The notes beneath the pieces were generated by a model, which made no database searches, was not told the DNA's origin, and worked only from the letters and a program-made list of their open reading frames with translations. Of a stretch of 64,000 bases of DNA, positions 43,901 to 52,972 are shown piece by piece. A program made the translations under genes and the position numbers. The DNA is taken from assembly GCA_030144725.1 (NCBI GenBank), contig JASKMD010000031.1, positions 3,346,543 to 3,410,542 of the forward strand. Direction: 5' to 3'. Position 1 is the stretch's first letter, and every line of letters begins with the position of its first letter. Origin of the DNA: Haematococcus lacustris (Eukaryota; Chlorophyta; Chlorophyceae; Chlamydomonadales; Haematococcaceae).

Positions 43901-45830
43901 CCTGGGCCATGGCCTGTACTGCGATGCTGCCCTCACTGACTACAACCTGAACTGCGTCATCAGGTGTGCCTACCTTCCCCCTCATCACCTTCACACCCCT
44001 CACCACCTTCACGTCGTAGTATTCACAGTGTGATCTTCACGCCCCTCACCACCTTCACGTCATCACCTTCACATCCCTCACCGCCTTCACGTCATGATCT
44101 TTACACCCCTCACCACCTTTTGTGTCATGATCTGTACACCCTTCACCACTACGCCATGACGATTAGATGAACCGCTGCCTGTCGCATGGGCCACACCAAC
44201 CTGATTTGGGCCCTTGAGGCATGCTTGGGTGCCCCCCTATGTGCCTATGGGCCAATGCACCCAGGCACACCACCGTCGCCGCCTCACCAGCCGTTGCTGA
44301 CGCCTGCATCCTGCCCAGCCTGACCGCAGGGACGCAGCCTGGCCTACCCTGCTGCTCAGCATGAGCTGTGATGGAGGGCCCATCCTCGCAAACATTTGGG
44401 ACAGTAAGTCATGACTGACAGGCCGCAGCCGCGCGCCCCTCTACATGGAAGGGGTTCTAGGTGAACCAGTAGCCAATACAGGGCCCAGGTTGGTTTACAA
44501 ATCCCTCCTTAATGTCCCTTCCAATCCCTGTGCTGGGCCAGGCACTGTTTTGACCAATGAGGGCATGGACCAGATGGACTAATGCATAGCACCTTAGCCC
44601 TCAACCTAGAGCCTTCATTGCAGTGGAACACTAAGTGTGGACCACTACAAAACGGCGTTTTTCTGTGTGTGGAGTTCCCATGCACATGGCACACACATGG
44701 CTCATACATGGCATACACATGGTCATAGTCGCCTACCACCTACACTTTTATGCCTACACTGTACTCGCACCTTCAACGGGCACCTCCCAAGGGCACCTCA
44801 AAATGGCACCTCCCCTGGGCACCTCCCCTGGGCACCTCCTAAGGGCACCTCCTAAGGGCACCTAAGGGCACCTCCTAAGGGCACCGACTAATGCATAGCA
44901 TGGCTTGCTGTGCCTGTGTTGCGTGTGCAGCCTACGTTCCCTGGCGCAAGCTGCCTGCCACCACCTGGGAGCATGTGAGCGTGCTGAGCCCCACCTCCCA
45001 CTATGCAGCCCGCCTCCCCTCCAGCCAGCTACCCAACACCTGGGACTTCTTCGCCGCCCAATACATCAAGCAGCCACACTTGCGCATGAAGGCCTGGGAC
45101 GCTGCCTATGAGGTGAGTCTGCGCCATACTGGGCCACCCTCAGCAGCGGAAGGTAACATCAGGAGACGCTTGCATTGCACTATACCCCCTTCACCACTTG
45201 CAAAGACCACCTACGTCTCACCAACACCTACCACTACACGCAGCAGAGGTGGAGACAACTTACTCAAGGAAGCAAGGAAACACGAATAGGATACGTAGGC
45301 CGTTATATCTTGTGAAAGTCAAGAAGCTGCACTTCCTGGTGTACATGGTTGCATGGGATGATGCCTAGTGCCTCCCTGTGATGTTAGTGGCGGCCAGAGT
45401 AGCTCATTGGTCAACTTACGCTCTGCCTGTATCCCAGGGTTCCAATGCGCAACGCAGCCCTCCCTAATGCTCCCACTCTATGCTCACACCTGCTACCCGC
45501 GCACACCTGCTATTGCCTGTTCCTAACCTTAACGCAAACCCTGCACCTGCCCTTAACCCTGCCCTGCCCCTGACCTTGTCCTTGCCCCTGTGCCCACCTC
45601 TGCAGCTTTCCAAGTTGGGCCTGGCCTGCCCTCCCGCCCACCTGTTGCCACATCCCTGGGGTCAGGCTGCCTTGCGCCCCCCTGCGCACCCTGCCCAGCC
45701 CTCTCTTAGACCTGCAACGTTGAGGCTCCCCGATGATCTGCCTGGCACCAGTGGCGCGCTGCAGGGGACGCTGCAGGGCACTGGACCAGCTGGTCTTGGA
45801 GGCAAGGGAGGGGCAGAACTGTGCCTTTAG
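40931..45830 (+). CDS. Patatin-like phospholipase family protein
   Basis: Seven exons in consistent phase (40931-41111, 41199-41596, 43355-43495, 43842-43963, 44330-44403, 44931-45112, 45606-45830) give about 440 aa. Patatin-like proteins are Ser-Asp dyad acyl hydrolases. The nucleophile elbow is probably LLGGSMAALRWAAL in exon 2. Exon 4 reads ATTALPFISPDCTYI..GLYCDAALTDYN, matching the region holding the catalytic Asp (DG[GA] in the family, here DAA). Exon 6 has LSPTSHYAARLPSSQLPNTWDFF, like the C-terminal part of bacterial patatin-like proteins. The first ATG of several is used and the true start could be a few residues later. Introns host transposon copies F5 and F6 and duplicated exon pieces. 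Confidence 0.6.
41751..42031. repeat. Inverted repeat arm 2 (patatin-gene intron 2)
   Basis: Reverse-complement copy of 37432-37716, including the mirror of the LF4 stop region (CAGCAGCAACTCAAG). The arms differ at scattered positions. The two arms bracket copies F4 and F3. Confidence 0.75.
42381..43055 (-). mobile_element. Fanzor-type transposon copy F5 in an intron
   Basis: Minus-strand copy within patatin intron 41597-43354, opposite to the gene. It keeps the C-terminal part only: an open frame from 43049 to 42642 with the linker (KPPQAPRSSQAATPAAAS), the RuvC-III-like WVDRDCNAALNMQRIGE and the conserved LEYPGLGYKRLRDKPP-type tail. It is followed by the C-run, a type B module and the B-type end at 42381. 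It is 5'-truncated in the PVVAP region. Confidence 0.8.
42525..42616 (-). ncRNA. F5 structured 3' module, type B
   Basis: On the minus strand AAGCUG-ACAU-CAGCUU (42616-42601), GCAUG..CAUGC, then CUACGG with UUGUAG (two G-U pairs) enclosing CCC/GGG. Pairing is kept by wobble where F3 has Watson-Crick pairs. Confidence 0.5.
43178..43274 (+). pseudogene. Partial duplicate of patatin exon 4
   Basis: About 97 bp nearly identical to 43856-43952 of exon 4 (encoding MPFISSDCTYIAGLGHGLY-like residues) sit in the preceding intron without splice signals of their own. The right end stops at CTACAACCTGAAC, just before the true exon end. It is directly preceded by the AAGGGCAC-type flank 43126-43177. Confidence 0.75.
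43985..44160. repeat. TTCAC/CCTCACCACC minisatellite in intron
   Basis: Units of about 25-30 bp resembling CACCCCTCACCACCTTCACG repeat imperfectly within the intron 43964-44329. Confidence 0.7.
44588..44755 (-). mobile_element. Fanzor-type transposon fragment F6 (type B terminus only)
   Basis: About 170 bp matching only the distal 3' non-coding part of copies F3 and F5, from the AGCACCTTAGCCCTC end through CACTACAAAACGG to CGCCTACCACC. It contains no coding sequence and no complete RNA module, and lies in patatin intron 44404-44930. Confidence 0.75.
44765..44888. repeat. AAGGGCACCTCC tandem repeat
   Basis: About eight imperfect copies of a 12-15-bp unit (GGGCACCTCCTAA). It is related in sequence to the flanks of the duplicated exon pieces at 43126-43177 and 46023-46073. 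Confidence 0.75.
45396..45452 (+). other. tRNA-like A and B box relic
   Basis: AGTAGCTCATTGGTCAAC resembles a tRNA D-arm/A box. CAGGGTTCCAATGC lies about 30 bases on and resembles a B box, near tRNA spacing. No complete cloverleaf could be drawn, so a SINE head or decayed tRNA is more likely than a working gene. It lies in the last intron of the patatin-like gene. Confidence 0.3.
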
Positions 45831-47330
45831 GAGTTGTCATTGTGCGCGTTCGTGGAGCTGGGAGGGTGCCCCATATGAAGGGTGCCGGCAGCTGCCTCGG
45901 CACCCACCGCTGTGGGGCATGTACCCTCATGCTCCATGCACCGCATGCCCCATGCACCACATGCCCCATGTGCAGGAGCCAGGGGTGTTCACTTTCATCT
46001 TCATGGCCTTGTGGAGGGCACTCTGACCAAAGGGCGATGGCACTTCCAAAGGGCACTCCCAAAGCTTGAGGGTGCCCAAAGCTACCTGCCAGCACCTGGG
46101 AGCATGTGAGCGTGCTGAGCCCCACCTCCCACTATGCAGCCAGCCTCAGTGCCCGCCTAGTGCACGGTGCTTGGTAGGTAGGTGCCATGCCAGCGTGGTA
46201 AAGCCCTCGACAGCCTGCTACTGTCGAGTAGGGGACAGGCCCTCACAGGCAGCATCAGCATCATCACCATTACCACCACCACCATCTTGACATGGCATTT
46301 GCGGTGGGAGGGAGGCCATCCACAGGCCAGAAGGTGTGGTACTAGAAACGCAGCACGCTGCATAAAAGGCACCCATGAGCTGCCTGCTTCCTTATGATTG
46401 CTATTCGCTAGGCCCCGGATCCTAGGAAGCCTGCCAGGTATGTGCCAGGCAAGCAGCCATAACACACTGGCCTCCCTTCCCACCATAACCATACCCTACC
46501 CTCCATACTGGTGGCAGGACTGGACAAACAGCTGCATTGGCAGCAACAGCAGCGGGGGGATTGGCAGCGGCAGTGGTCAGGAGAGTGAGGGCGGGGAGGT
46601 GCAGGGTTATTGCACAGCTGACAGCGTGGCGGTGTACCGTGTGCCCCTGCAACCCCTGCTCCTCCCCACCCTCCCAGCTCTAGCAGCTCAGGCACACATC
46701 ACTCACACAGATCCGCACACATCACTCACACAGAGCAGCCCACCAGCAGGCCCCTCTGGCAACAGCTCAGCAGCAACAAACGCCCTGCACACATCACCAT
46801 GTTTACTGTTGTGTGATTGCAGCAGGCTTGTGCGCATGCCCCTGTCACCCCCCATGTGCAAGCCATAGTGTGGCTTGTGTGATGCATTGCCAACCCATAC
46901 GTGCCTTGCTAAGGCAGACGTTTAGGACGCACAAAAGCTGGTCATGTGCCGTATCTGTACGTGCTCACTCATCAACTACCAATGCCACATTTGTCAAACG
47001 TCTGGTAGGCTGAGTCAGGATGCTGTGTGAATCGTTCTGTTACCATGCTCACAATCAGGTCGCGGCATGTGGTCAATTTTGAGGGAACGCCAAGTGAGTG
47101 GTGATCAGCGATGAGCTTCTTTCTATTGGTTCCAGATGAAGGCAACTGACACGTCTTCTGTGTAGGTGCCTCAGCAATGCACCGATGTCTATTGTGAGAC
47201 CATGTTGCAATTGACAGCTTGTGTGGTGTACTGGGAATGTAGAACATGAAGTCAGGCGTCCCCTCCTATGTGGTTGGTAATCTTCATGCAAGTGAGTGAG
47301 CGAGAGATACCCAGCATACTGCGGGTTTGA
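45831..47330. other. Interval with repeats and no clear gene
   Basis: It holds the AAGGGCAC flank (46023-46073), a duplicated piece of patatin exon 6 (46078-46141) and a Ser/Gly-rich open stretch at about 46505-46640 that I cannot assign. From 46870 to 47330 there is unique-looking sequence with no recognisable frame. Confidence 0.4.
46078..46141 (+). pseudogene. Partial duplicate of patatin exon 6
   Basis: Sixty-four bases near-identical to 44948-45011 (encoding KLPATTWEHVSVLSPTSHYAA) lie downstream of the gene, directly after an AAGGGCAC-type flank like that of the exon 4 duplicate. Confidence 0.75.
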
Positions 47331-47606
47331 TAGGTGGCTTACACCGCTTAAGCTGTCAGCCGTTAGACTGCTTGGCCGCCCTACCCCTCTAGGGGTTCGG
47401 GACTTTCTGTAACGCACTTCAAAGCAAGGTGCACAAGCAAAGGTGCGCATGGGCTCAACATGAAGTCATGCAAGTTCTCATTATTGTTCTGGAAAGTCAT
47501 GGCAAACTCCGCCTGATGGAACTCGTGGCAGCGCACTCAAAGATGAAATGCATCCACTACCCCCTCTGTGCATATGCGATTTATGAAAGTTACCCCCTCA
47601 AACCGA
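47331..47606. mobile_element. Second copy of repeat X
   Basis: About 276 bp match 23155-23352 plus 24811-24915. The TRIM is absent here, so this copy shows the empty target site. Its right side is interrupted by the copia insertion at 47614. Confidence 0.7.
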
Positions 47607-47613
47607 GCCTTCT

Positions 47614-47848
47614 TGTTGAAGACAAGCTGTGTCTCAGGCATGTCAGCCAGTCCCTTATAGCGTTTGATGTTCTGCCTTTGAACTATGTGTGAGACCCATC
47701 TTAGCTTTTGCTCTGGGTAGAGTTCTTCACTGTTGGGTTCGTGGAGTGCTCGCTCATCTTCTCGGGTCTCGCTGCTAACAGGTGTGTTCTATTGTAACTG
47801 TTGGGTTCGTGGAGTGCTCGCTCATCTTCTCGGGTCTCGCTGCTAACA
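47614..47848 (+). repeat. Copia 5' LTR with internal tandem duplication
   Basis: 235 bp. A unit of about 53-67 bp containing GTTGGGTTCGTGGAGTGCTC occurs twice within the LTR, and the same duplication is present in the 3' LTR. The LTR carries the element's promoter and polyadenylation signals by family analogy. Confidence 0.95.
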
Positions 47849-47862
47849 GGTTATGGGCCCAC
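47849..47862 (+). other. Copia primer-binding site (initiator tRNA-Met anticodon arm)
   Basis: GGTTATGGGCCCAC directly follows the LTR. It is complementary to the anticodon stem-loop of plant-type initiator tRNA-Met (GTGGGCCCATAACC, from memory) and not to its 3' CCA end. This fits the half-tRNA priming known for Drosophila copia. Confidence 0.75.
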
Positions 47863-47874
47863 TCGCCCCGTGCG

Positions 47875-50800
47875 ATGGCTAATCCTAAAGCCGAGCTGAA
47901 AACCGAGCAGGGCGGAAATTCCAGACAGCAGTCGGGTGCAGTAACAGCAACTGGAGGCGTCATGAAGCTGTCAGCTGCAGCCCCAGTGTTGAGCGCCGGC
48001 ATTTCGCTGCGTGGAGAAGAAAGGCCAAGGGGGTTCTCACCCTCGGCGGCTGCTGGGACGCGGTGGAGGGCCGCGACTCCGACCCAGCAACCTGCAGCCG
48101 TGCTTATGCATGGCTGCTTTGCCAGTGTAATGACTATGGCAGCATCGTCGAGCAGGGCAAGACAGCTGCAGGGGCTTGGAAGGCACTGCTGGCTGTGAAT
48201 GCCAAGCAGAGCTACGGGCAGCGTCAGCAGCTGTGGAGACAGTTTGTCAGCTTTCGCATGGAGGCTGGGGAGACAATTACCCAGCTCTATTGCCGGCTTG
48301 CTGACTTGTGCACAGAGCTGAATGATGCCGGCAATGAGATTCCTGAGCAGCAGCAGATTGGGTGCCTTCTGGAGGCCCTACCCCACACTGTCCCCTTCCA
48401 GATAGCTAAGCAAGCGCTCACCAACCCGCTGCTGGACACCCCTCCCTCCCTTGCAGCAGTCCAGCAATACCTCCTGGGTGTGGAGGGTGAAGCTGAGGCT
48501 GTGCAGCCTGCTCAGTTGGCTGCCATGCATGTGCCTCGCAAGCCCATGGGTGTGGGCGGTGCAGGGAGCAGCGGCAGCAACAGTAAGCAACCAGCAGCCA
48601 AGCCGGCTGCCACCCCGGCCCCGGATGATGCGAGGCATGCAAATGTCACATGCTTCCGGTGTGGCAAGAAGGGCCATATCGCCCGCAACTGCCGGGAGCC
48701 GGGTGCGAAAGGGGGTGGGGCAGGCAAGAGGGCTGGGGATGGTGGGGCTAGCGGGTCAGGTGGGGCTGGTGGGGCAGGTGGGGCAGGTGGGGCTGCGAGC
48801 GCACCAGCTGGGCTGTACGCAGCCAGCCTCATGGCTATGCAGGTCGAGCATGCTCATGCTCCCTGTGAGGCCTCCCATGAGCCAAGCAGTGGGGGTAGTC
48901 AGGTGGGGGTGGGTGGGGATGGACGGGGGTGTTGTGTGCCGCATCAGCTGGGGCTGGTGGCACCCCGTGCACCCTGTCCCCACAAGCCGCCACCCTCCCT
49001 AGCTGCTGCTGCAGCGCCACCAGGTGCTCCCATCGCTGCTGGTGACAGCCTGGTCAGCAGCAGGAGGCTGTGGCTAGCCGACTCGGGTGCAAGCCACCAC
49101 ATCACCCCGGAGCGCGCCCTCCTCCATGACTTCAGGCCAGTGAACCAGCCCGTGCAGATCGTGCTCGGCAAAAGCACGGTGAGGCTGGTGGCGTATGGCC
49201 TGGGGTCTGTGCACCTGACCAGCGACAGCGGGCAGCCATTCACACTGCGGGATGTGTTGTGGGCTCCTGATGCCACTGCCAACTACATGTCAACGGTGGT
49301 GGCTGACCTGGCTGGGTGGCGGGTAGTGCAGGAGGGTGGGGGGATCAGGCTAGAGGACAGGGCCTCCCCTCCCACCATCGTCAGCGGCAAGCTAGTGGGC
49401 AGGTCATACCAGCTATGGTGCACCGCAGAGCTTGCTGTGGTGGGTTGTGAGCCCCCGGCGTCGCTGCAGGCAGCCACAGCGGAGACCCCACAACTGTTGC
49501 ATGAGCGACTAGGTCACCTTAGCTACAGAGCCATGGCAGAGATGGTGGGCAAGGGGATGGTGGAAGGGGTAGGTGTTAGTGCAGCCCAGTGCAAGGCAGC
49601 CGGCAGCGGTGTGTGCCCTGGCTGCCAAGCTGGCAAGGCACATCGGCACGTAGCCGACACCCTCCCCTCCTTGGCGCCCCCTGTGAAGGTGGTGCTAGAT
49701 CTGGTGCACACAGATGTGTGTGGCCCATTTTGTGTGCCATCTGTCAGCGGGCTGCGTTACATGCTCACCTTCCTGGATGATTTTAGCCGCCTGTCCGTAG
49801 TGGTGTGTCTCAAAGCCAAGTCAGATGTGCCGGAAGCCATTAAGGCTACTGTGCAATGGCTGGAGACCCAGTCAGGGCGCAAGCTCAAGGCGCTGCGCAG
49901 TGACAGAGGCACGGAGTTTGTGAATCGGGAGGTGGGTCAGTTCTGCGTGGAGCGGGGCATTCAGCACCAGCAGACAGCCCCCTACAGCCCAGAACAGAAT
50001 GGGAGGGCAGAGAGGCTAAACCGCACGCTCCTAGAGAAAGGCCGCTGCATGCTCTTTAGCAGCGGCCTGCCAGCCAGCCTGTGGCCTGAGGTGATGCGCG
50101 CAGCCAACTTCCTCCGCAATGTCTCTGCCACCCAGGGCAGGAATGCCACCCCCTGGGAGCTGTTCTTTGGGGTGAAACCCAACCTGGCTGCGCTGCGTGT
50201 GTTTGGTGCTCGGGCCTATGCCCATGTCCCTGAGCACATGCGCAGCAAGCTAGGGTTCAAGGCAGTGCAGGGGGTGATGGTGGGCTATGAGCCGGGCAGC
50301 AAGGCCTACAGGGTGCTGGTGCCAGGAGGCAAGATTCTCATCACCAAAGATGTGGTGTTTGATGAGCTGTCACAGAATGTGCCCTCTGCTGAGCCAGCTG
50401 GGGTGCTAGAGGTGGTGGAGGAGGGAGCAGCGGGGCTGCCGCAGGAGTTAGACCCTCTGGTCAGTCTCACTGGCGTGCCACTGCCAGAACCCGTGCCAGC
50501 GCCGGCCCCAGGGTTTATGCCAGCAGGGACGGTGGGAGCTGGTGGTGGGGATGGGGCTGCAGCTTCAGCAGGTGGGGATGGGGGGGGTGCTTCAGCTGCA
50601 GAGGTCAGCAGCCTGCGCCGCTCAGCTCGCCTGTCACAGCAGCAGCCTGAGTATGGCAGCTTGGCAGCAGCAATGGCAGAGGCCCCTGCTGCCAGCGTGT
50701 GGGTGCCGCGCACTATCCAAGAAGCGCGAGCAAGCCCCCTGGCTGAGCAGTGGGCAATGGCTACAGATGCTGAGATGGAGTCTTTGCTCAGCTATGGTAC

Positions 50801-52241
50801 GTGGGAGCTGGTGCCTTCCCCCCCTGGGTGCCGGCCCCTGGCCAACCGCTGGGTCTTTTCTGTCAAGGAGGACAGCAAGGGCAACAAGCGCTTCAAAGCC
50901 CGGTTAGTGGTCAAGGGGTATTTGCAGCGGGAGGGGGTTGATTTCACGGAGCTGCATGCCCCTGTCAGCAAGCATGCTACTGTGCGTGCTTTGTTGGCTG
51001 TGGCAGCTGCGGCAGACATGGAGCTAGAGCACCTCGATGTTATGACAGCTTTCCTCAATGGCTGGCTGCATGAGGAGATCTACATGCAGCAGCCAGCTGG
51101 GTATAATGATGGAACAGCCCGTGTGTGCCGACATCGGCGTGCCCTGTATGGGCTGCGCCAGGCCCCGCGCGCCTGGCATGCGCGCCTGAAAGCAGAGCTG
51201 GAGCAGCTGGGGTTTGTGGCCTCAGAGGCTGACTCCTGCCTGTTTACCATGGTGCGGGGCAACAGCAAGGTGCTGCTCGCTGTGTATGTCGACGACTGCC
51301 TCCTGGCTGTCAGCAAGGGGGACACAGCCACAGTGGCCTGGGTGAAGGAGCAGCTGGCAGCTGTTTTCAACATCCACCAGCTGGGTTCAGCAGAGCGGTT
51401 CCTGGGCATGGAGATCAGCCGTGACCGTGCAGCTGGGCAGCTAGTGCTCAGCCAGGAGCGGTATGCCACCTCTGTGGTAGACCGCTTTGGCTTAGCTGAC
51501 AGCAAGCCCCGGAGTGTGCCGCTGAGCACATCAGAGCAGTTGGTCAGGGAGGGGGAGGTGCAGCCACACATGGAGGGGCACAGCTATGCCGAGCTGGTGG
51601 GCAGTCTCATGCACCTGGCAGTGTGTACACGGCCTGATATCGCTCAGGCTGTTGGTGTCTGTGCCAAGTATATGGCTGCACCCACTGCGCAGCACTGGCA
51701 TGCACTGCGTGGTGTCCTACGCTATGTGGCTGATTCCAGGGCTGAGGGTCTGGTGTTTGGTGCAGCTGAGGGGCTGGTTGGGTTCTGTGATGCTGATTTT
51801 GCCGGTGACACAGACACCCGTCGCAGCACCACTGGCTATGTGTTCATGCTGCATGGGGGTGCTGTGTCTTGGTCCAGCCGTCGCCAGCCTACTGTGGCTG
51901 TGAGCACCACAGAGGCAGAGTATGTGGCCGCCTCTGCAGCTAGCAAGGAAGCCTTGTGGTTGCGCACCCTGGTGGCTGAGCTGGCTGTGGGCTCTGATGT
52001 GGTGCAGCCTGTCACCATCATGTGTGACAATGAGGCTGCCATCACTCTCATCAAGCATCCTATTGCCTCTGCCCAGTCCAAGCACATTGATGTGCTACAT
52101 CATTTCGTGCGTGAGCGGGCTGCCCGGGGTGAGGTAGTGTTCAAGTTCTGCGAGTCTGAGGGCAATGTTGCAGATGGCATGACCAAGGCTCTGCCTCGTG
52201 CCAAGTTTGAGTTCTGCAAGGCTGGCATGGGCATGGTGTAG
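47875..52241 (+). pseudogene. Copia Gag-Pol polyprotein with one frameshift near the N-terminus
   Basis: The natural ATG (47875, MANPKAELKTEQ) opens a frame that matches Gag up to about 48000. The match then continues in a different frame (FAAWRRKAKGVLTLGGCWD), open to the TAG at 52239-52241, so one base has been lost. Downstream domains are intact: CCHC knuckle CFRCGKKGHIARNC, protease WLADSGASHHI, pre-integrase HERLGHLSYRAM..CPGCQAGKAHR, integrase (HTDVCGPF, DRGTEF, ENGRAERLN), RT (MTAFLNGWLHEEIYMQQP, VYVDDCLLA) and RNase H (CDADFAGD, STTEAEYVAAS, DNEAAI). The product from the long frame is about 1390 aa. A sequencing error could mimic the frameshift. Confidence 0.9.
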
Positions 52242-52324
52242 CCTAGTGCCTGAAGTGTCTCTGGTCAAGGTCTGTGGTCTGGGTTTGTCTCTGTGTGGGG
52301 ATTAAGTGACTGTCTGAGTGGGAG

Positions 52325-52559
52325 TGTTGAAGACAAGCTGTGTCTCAGGCATGTCAGCCAGTCCCTTATAGCGTTTGATGTTCTGCCTTTGAACTATGTG
52401 TGAGACCCATCTTAGCTTTTGCTCTGGGTAGAGTTCTTCACTGTTGGGTTCGTGGAGTGCTCGCTCATCTTCTCGGGTCTCGCTGCTAACAGGTGTGTTC
52501 TATTGTAACTGTTGGGTTCGTGGAGTGCTCGCTCATCTTCTCGGGTCTCGCTGCTAACA
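52325..52559 (+). repeat. Copia 3' LTR
   Basis: No difference from the 5' LTR is visible on reading. It is followed by the target duplication CTTCT. Confidence 0.95.
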
Positions 52560-52660
52560 CTTCTCCACCCTCAAACCGCTGTTGCACTGCGGGTTTGAGT
52601 GGTATACTTAAGCCACAACTTCAATGTAAGCCCTCGTATGTCCCATGCCAACTTGTGTCA

Positions 52661-52841
52661 TGCTTGGCGACAAGTCAAGCAAGACTGCGGATGCATGCGC
52701 AAGCGGGACACCAGCCATCATAACGAGCGCATGGAACGCTTGCAGCAGCTAGCCCAGCTGCAGCTCGTGCAAACACAAGTAATAAAACTAGCTGTGGCAG
52801 CGGCTGAAGCAGTACGGCACGCACTGCAACGCACTCCATGA
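52661..52841 (+). CDS. Possible terminal exon with leucine/glutamine helix
   Basis: An open stretch ending in TGA at 52839-52841 encodes RMERLQQLAQLQLVQTQVIK followed by LAVAAAEAVRHALQ, a heptad-like amphipathic helix. It lies between the copia element and the converging 3' end of SF3A3. It may be the last exon of a gene disrupted or displaced by the copia insertion. No family is recognised. Confidence 0.3.
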
Positions 52842-52972
52842 AACAGAAAACAGTGGGTTGGCAGCCTGCCCCAACAGCGGCACAAAAGCACCCCACAGTG
52901 GACAAGGGAGGGGCAGATCGGCTGAGATGTGTCTATGTTTCAGACAAACAAAACTGTGTCTGTGTCTATGTT

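Larger units (their letters stand above)
47614..52559 (+). mobile_element. Complete Ty1/copia LTR retrotransposon
   Basis: Two 235-bp LTRs (47614-47848 and 52325-52559) read as identical, start TGTTGAAG and end CTAACA, and are flanked by the 5-bp duplication CTTCT (47609-47613 and 52560-52564). Inside are a primer-binding site, a gag-pol frame with the copia order protease-integrase-RT-RNase H, and a short polypurine stretch (GTGGGAG) abutting the 3' LTR. LTR identity implies recent insertion. Confidence 0.97.

Noticed and set aside
47875..48198. Separate short gene overlapping the start of copia pol
   Set aside because: It is the true N-terminal Gag frame, disconnected by a one-base frameshift, not an independent gene.
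48378..52087. Many 60-160-codon minus-strand frames within copia
   Set aside because: Shadows of the GC-rich coding strand with no recognisable domains.
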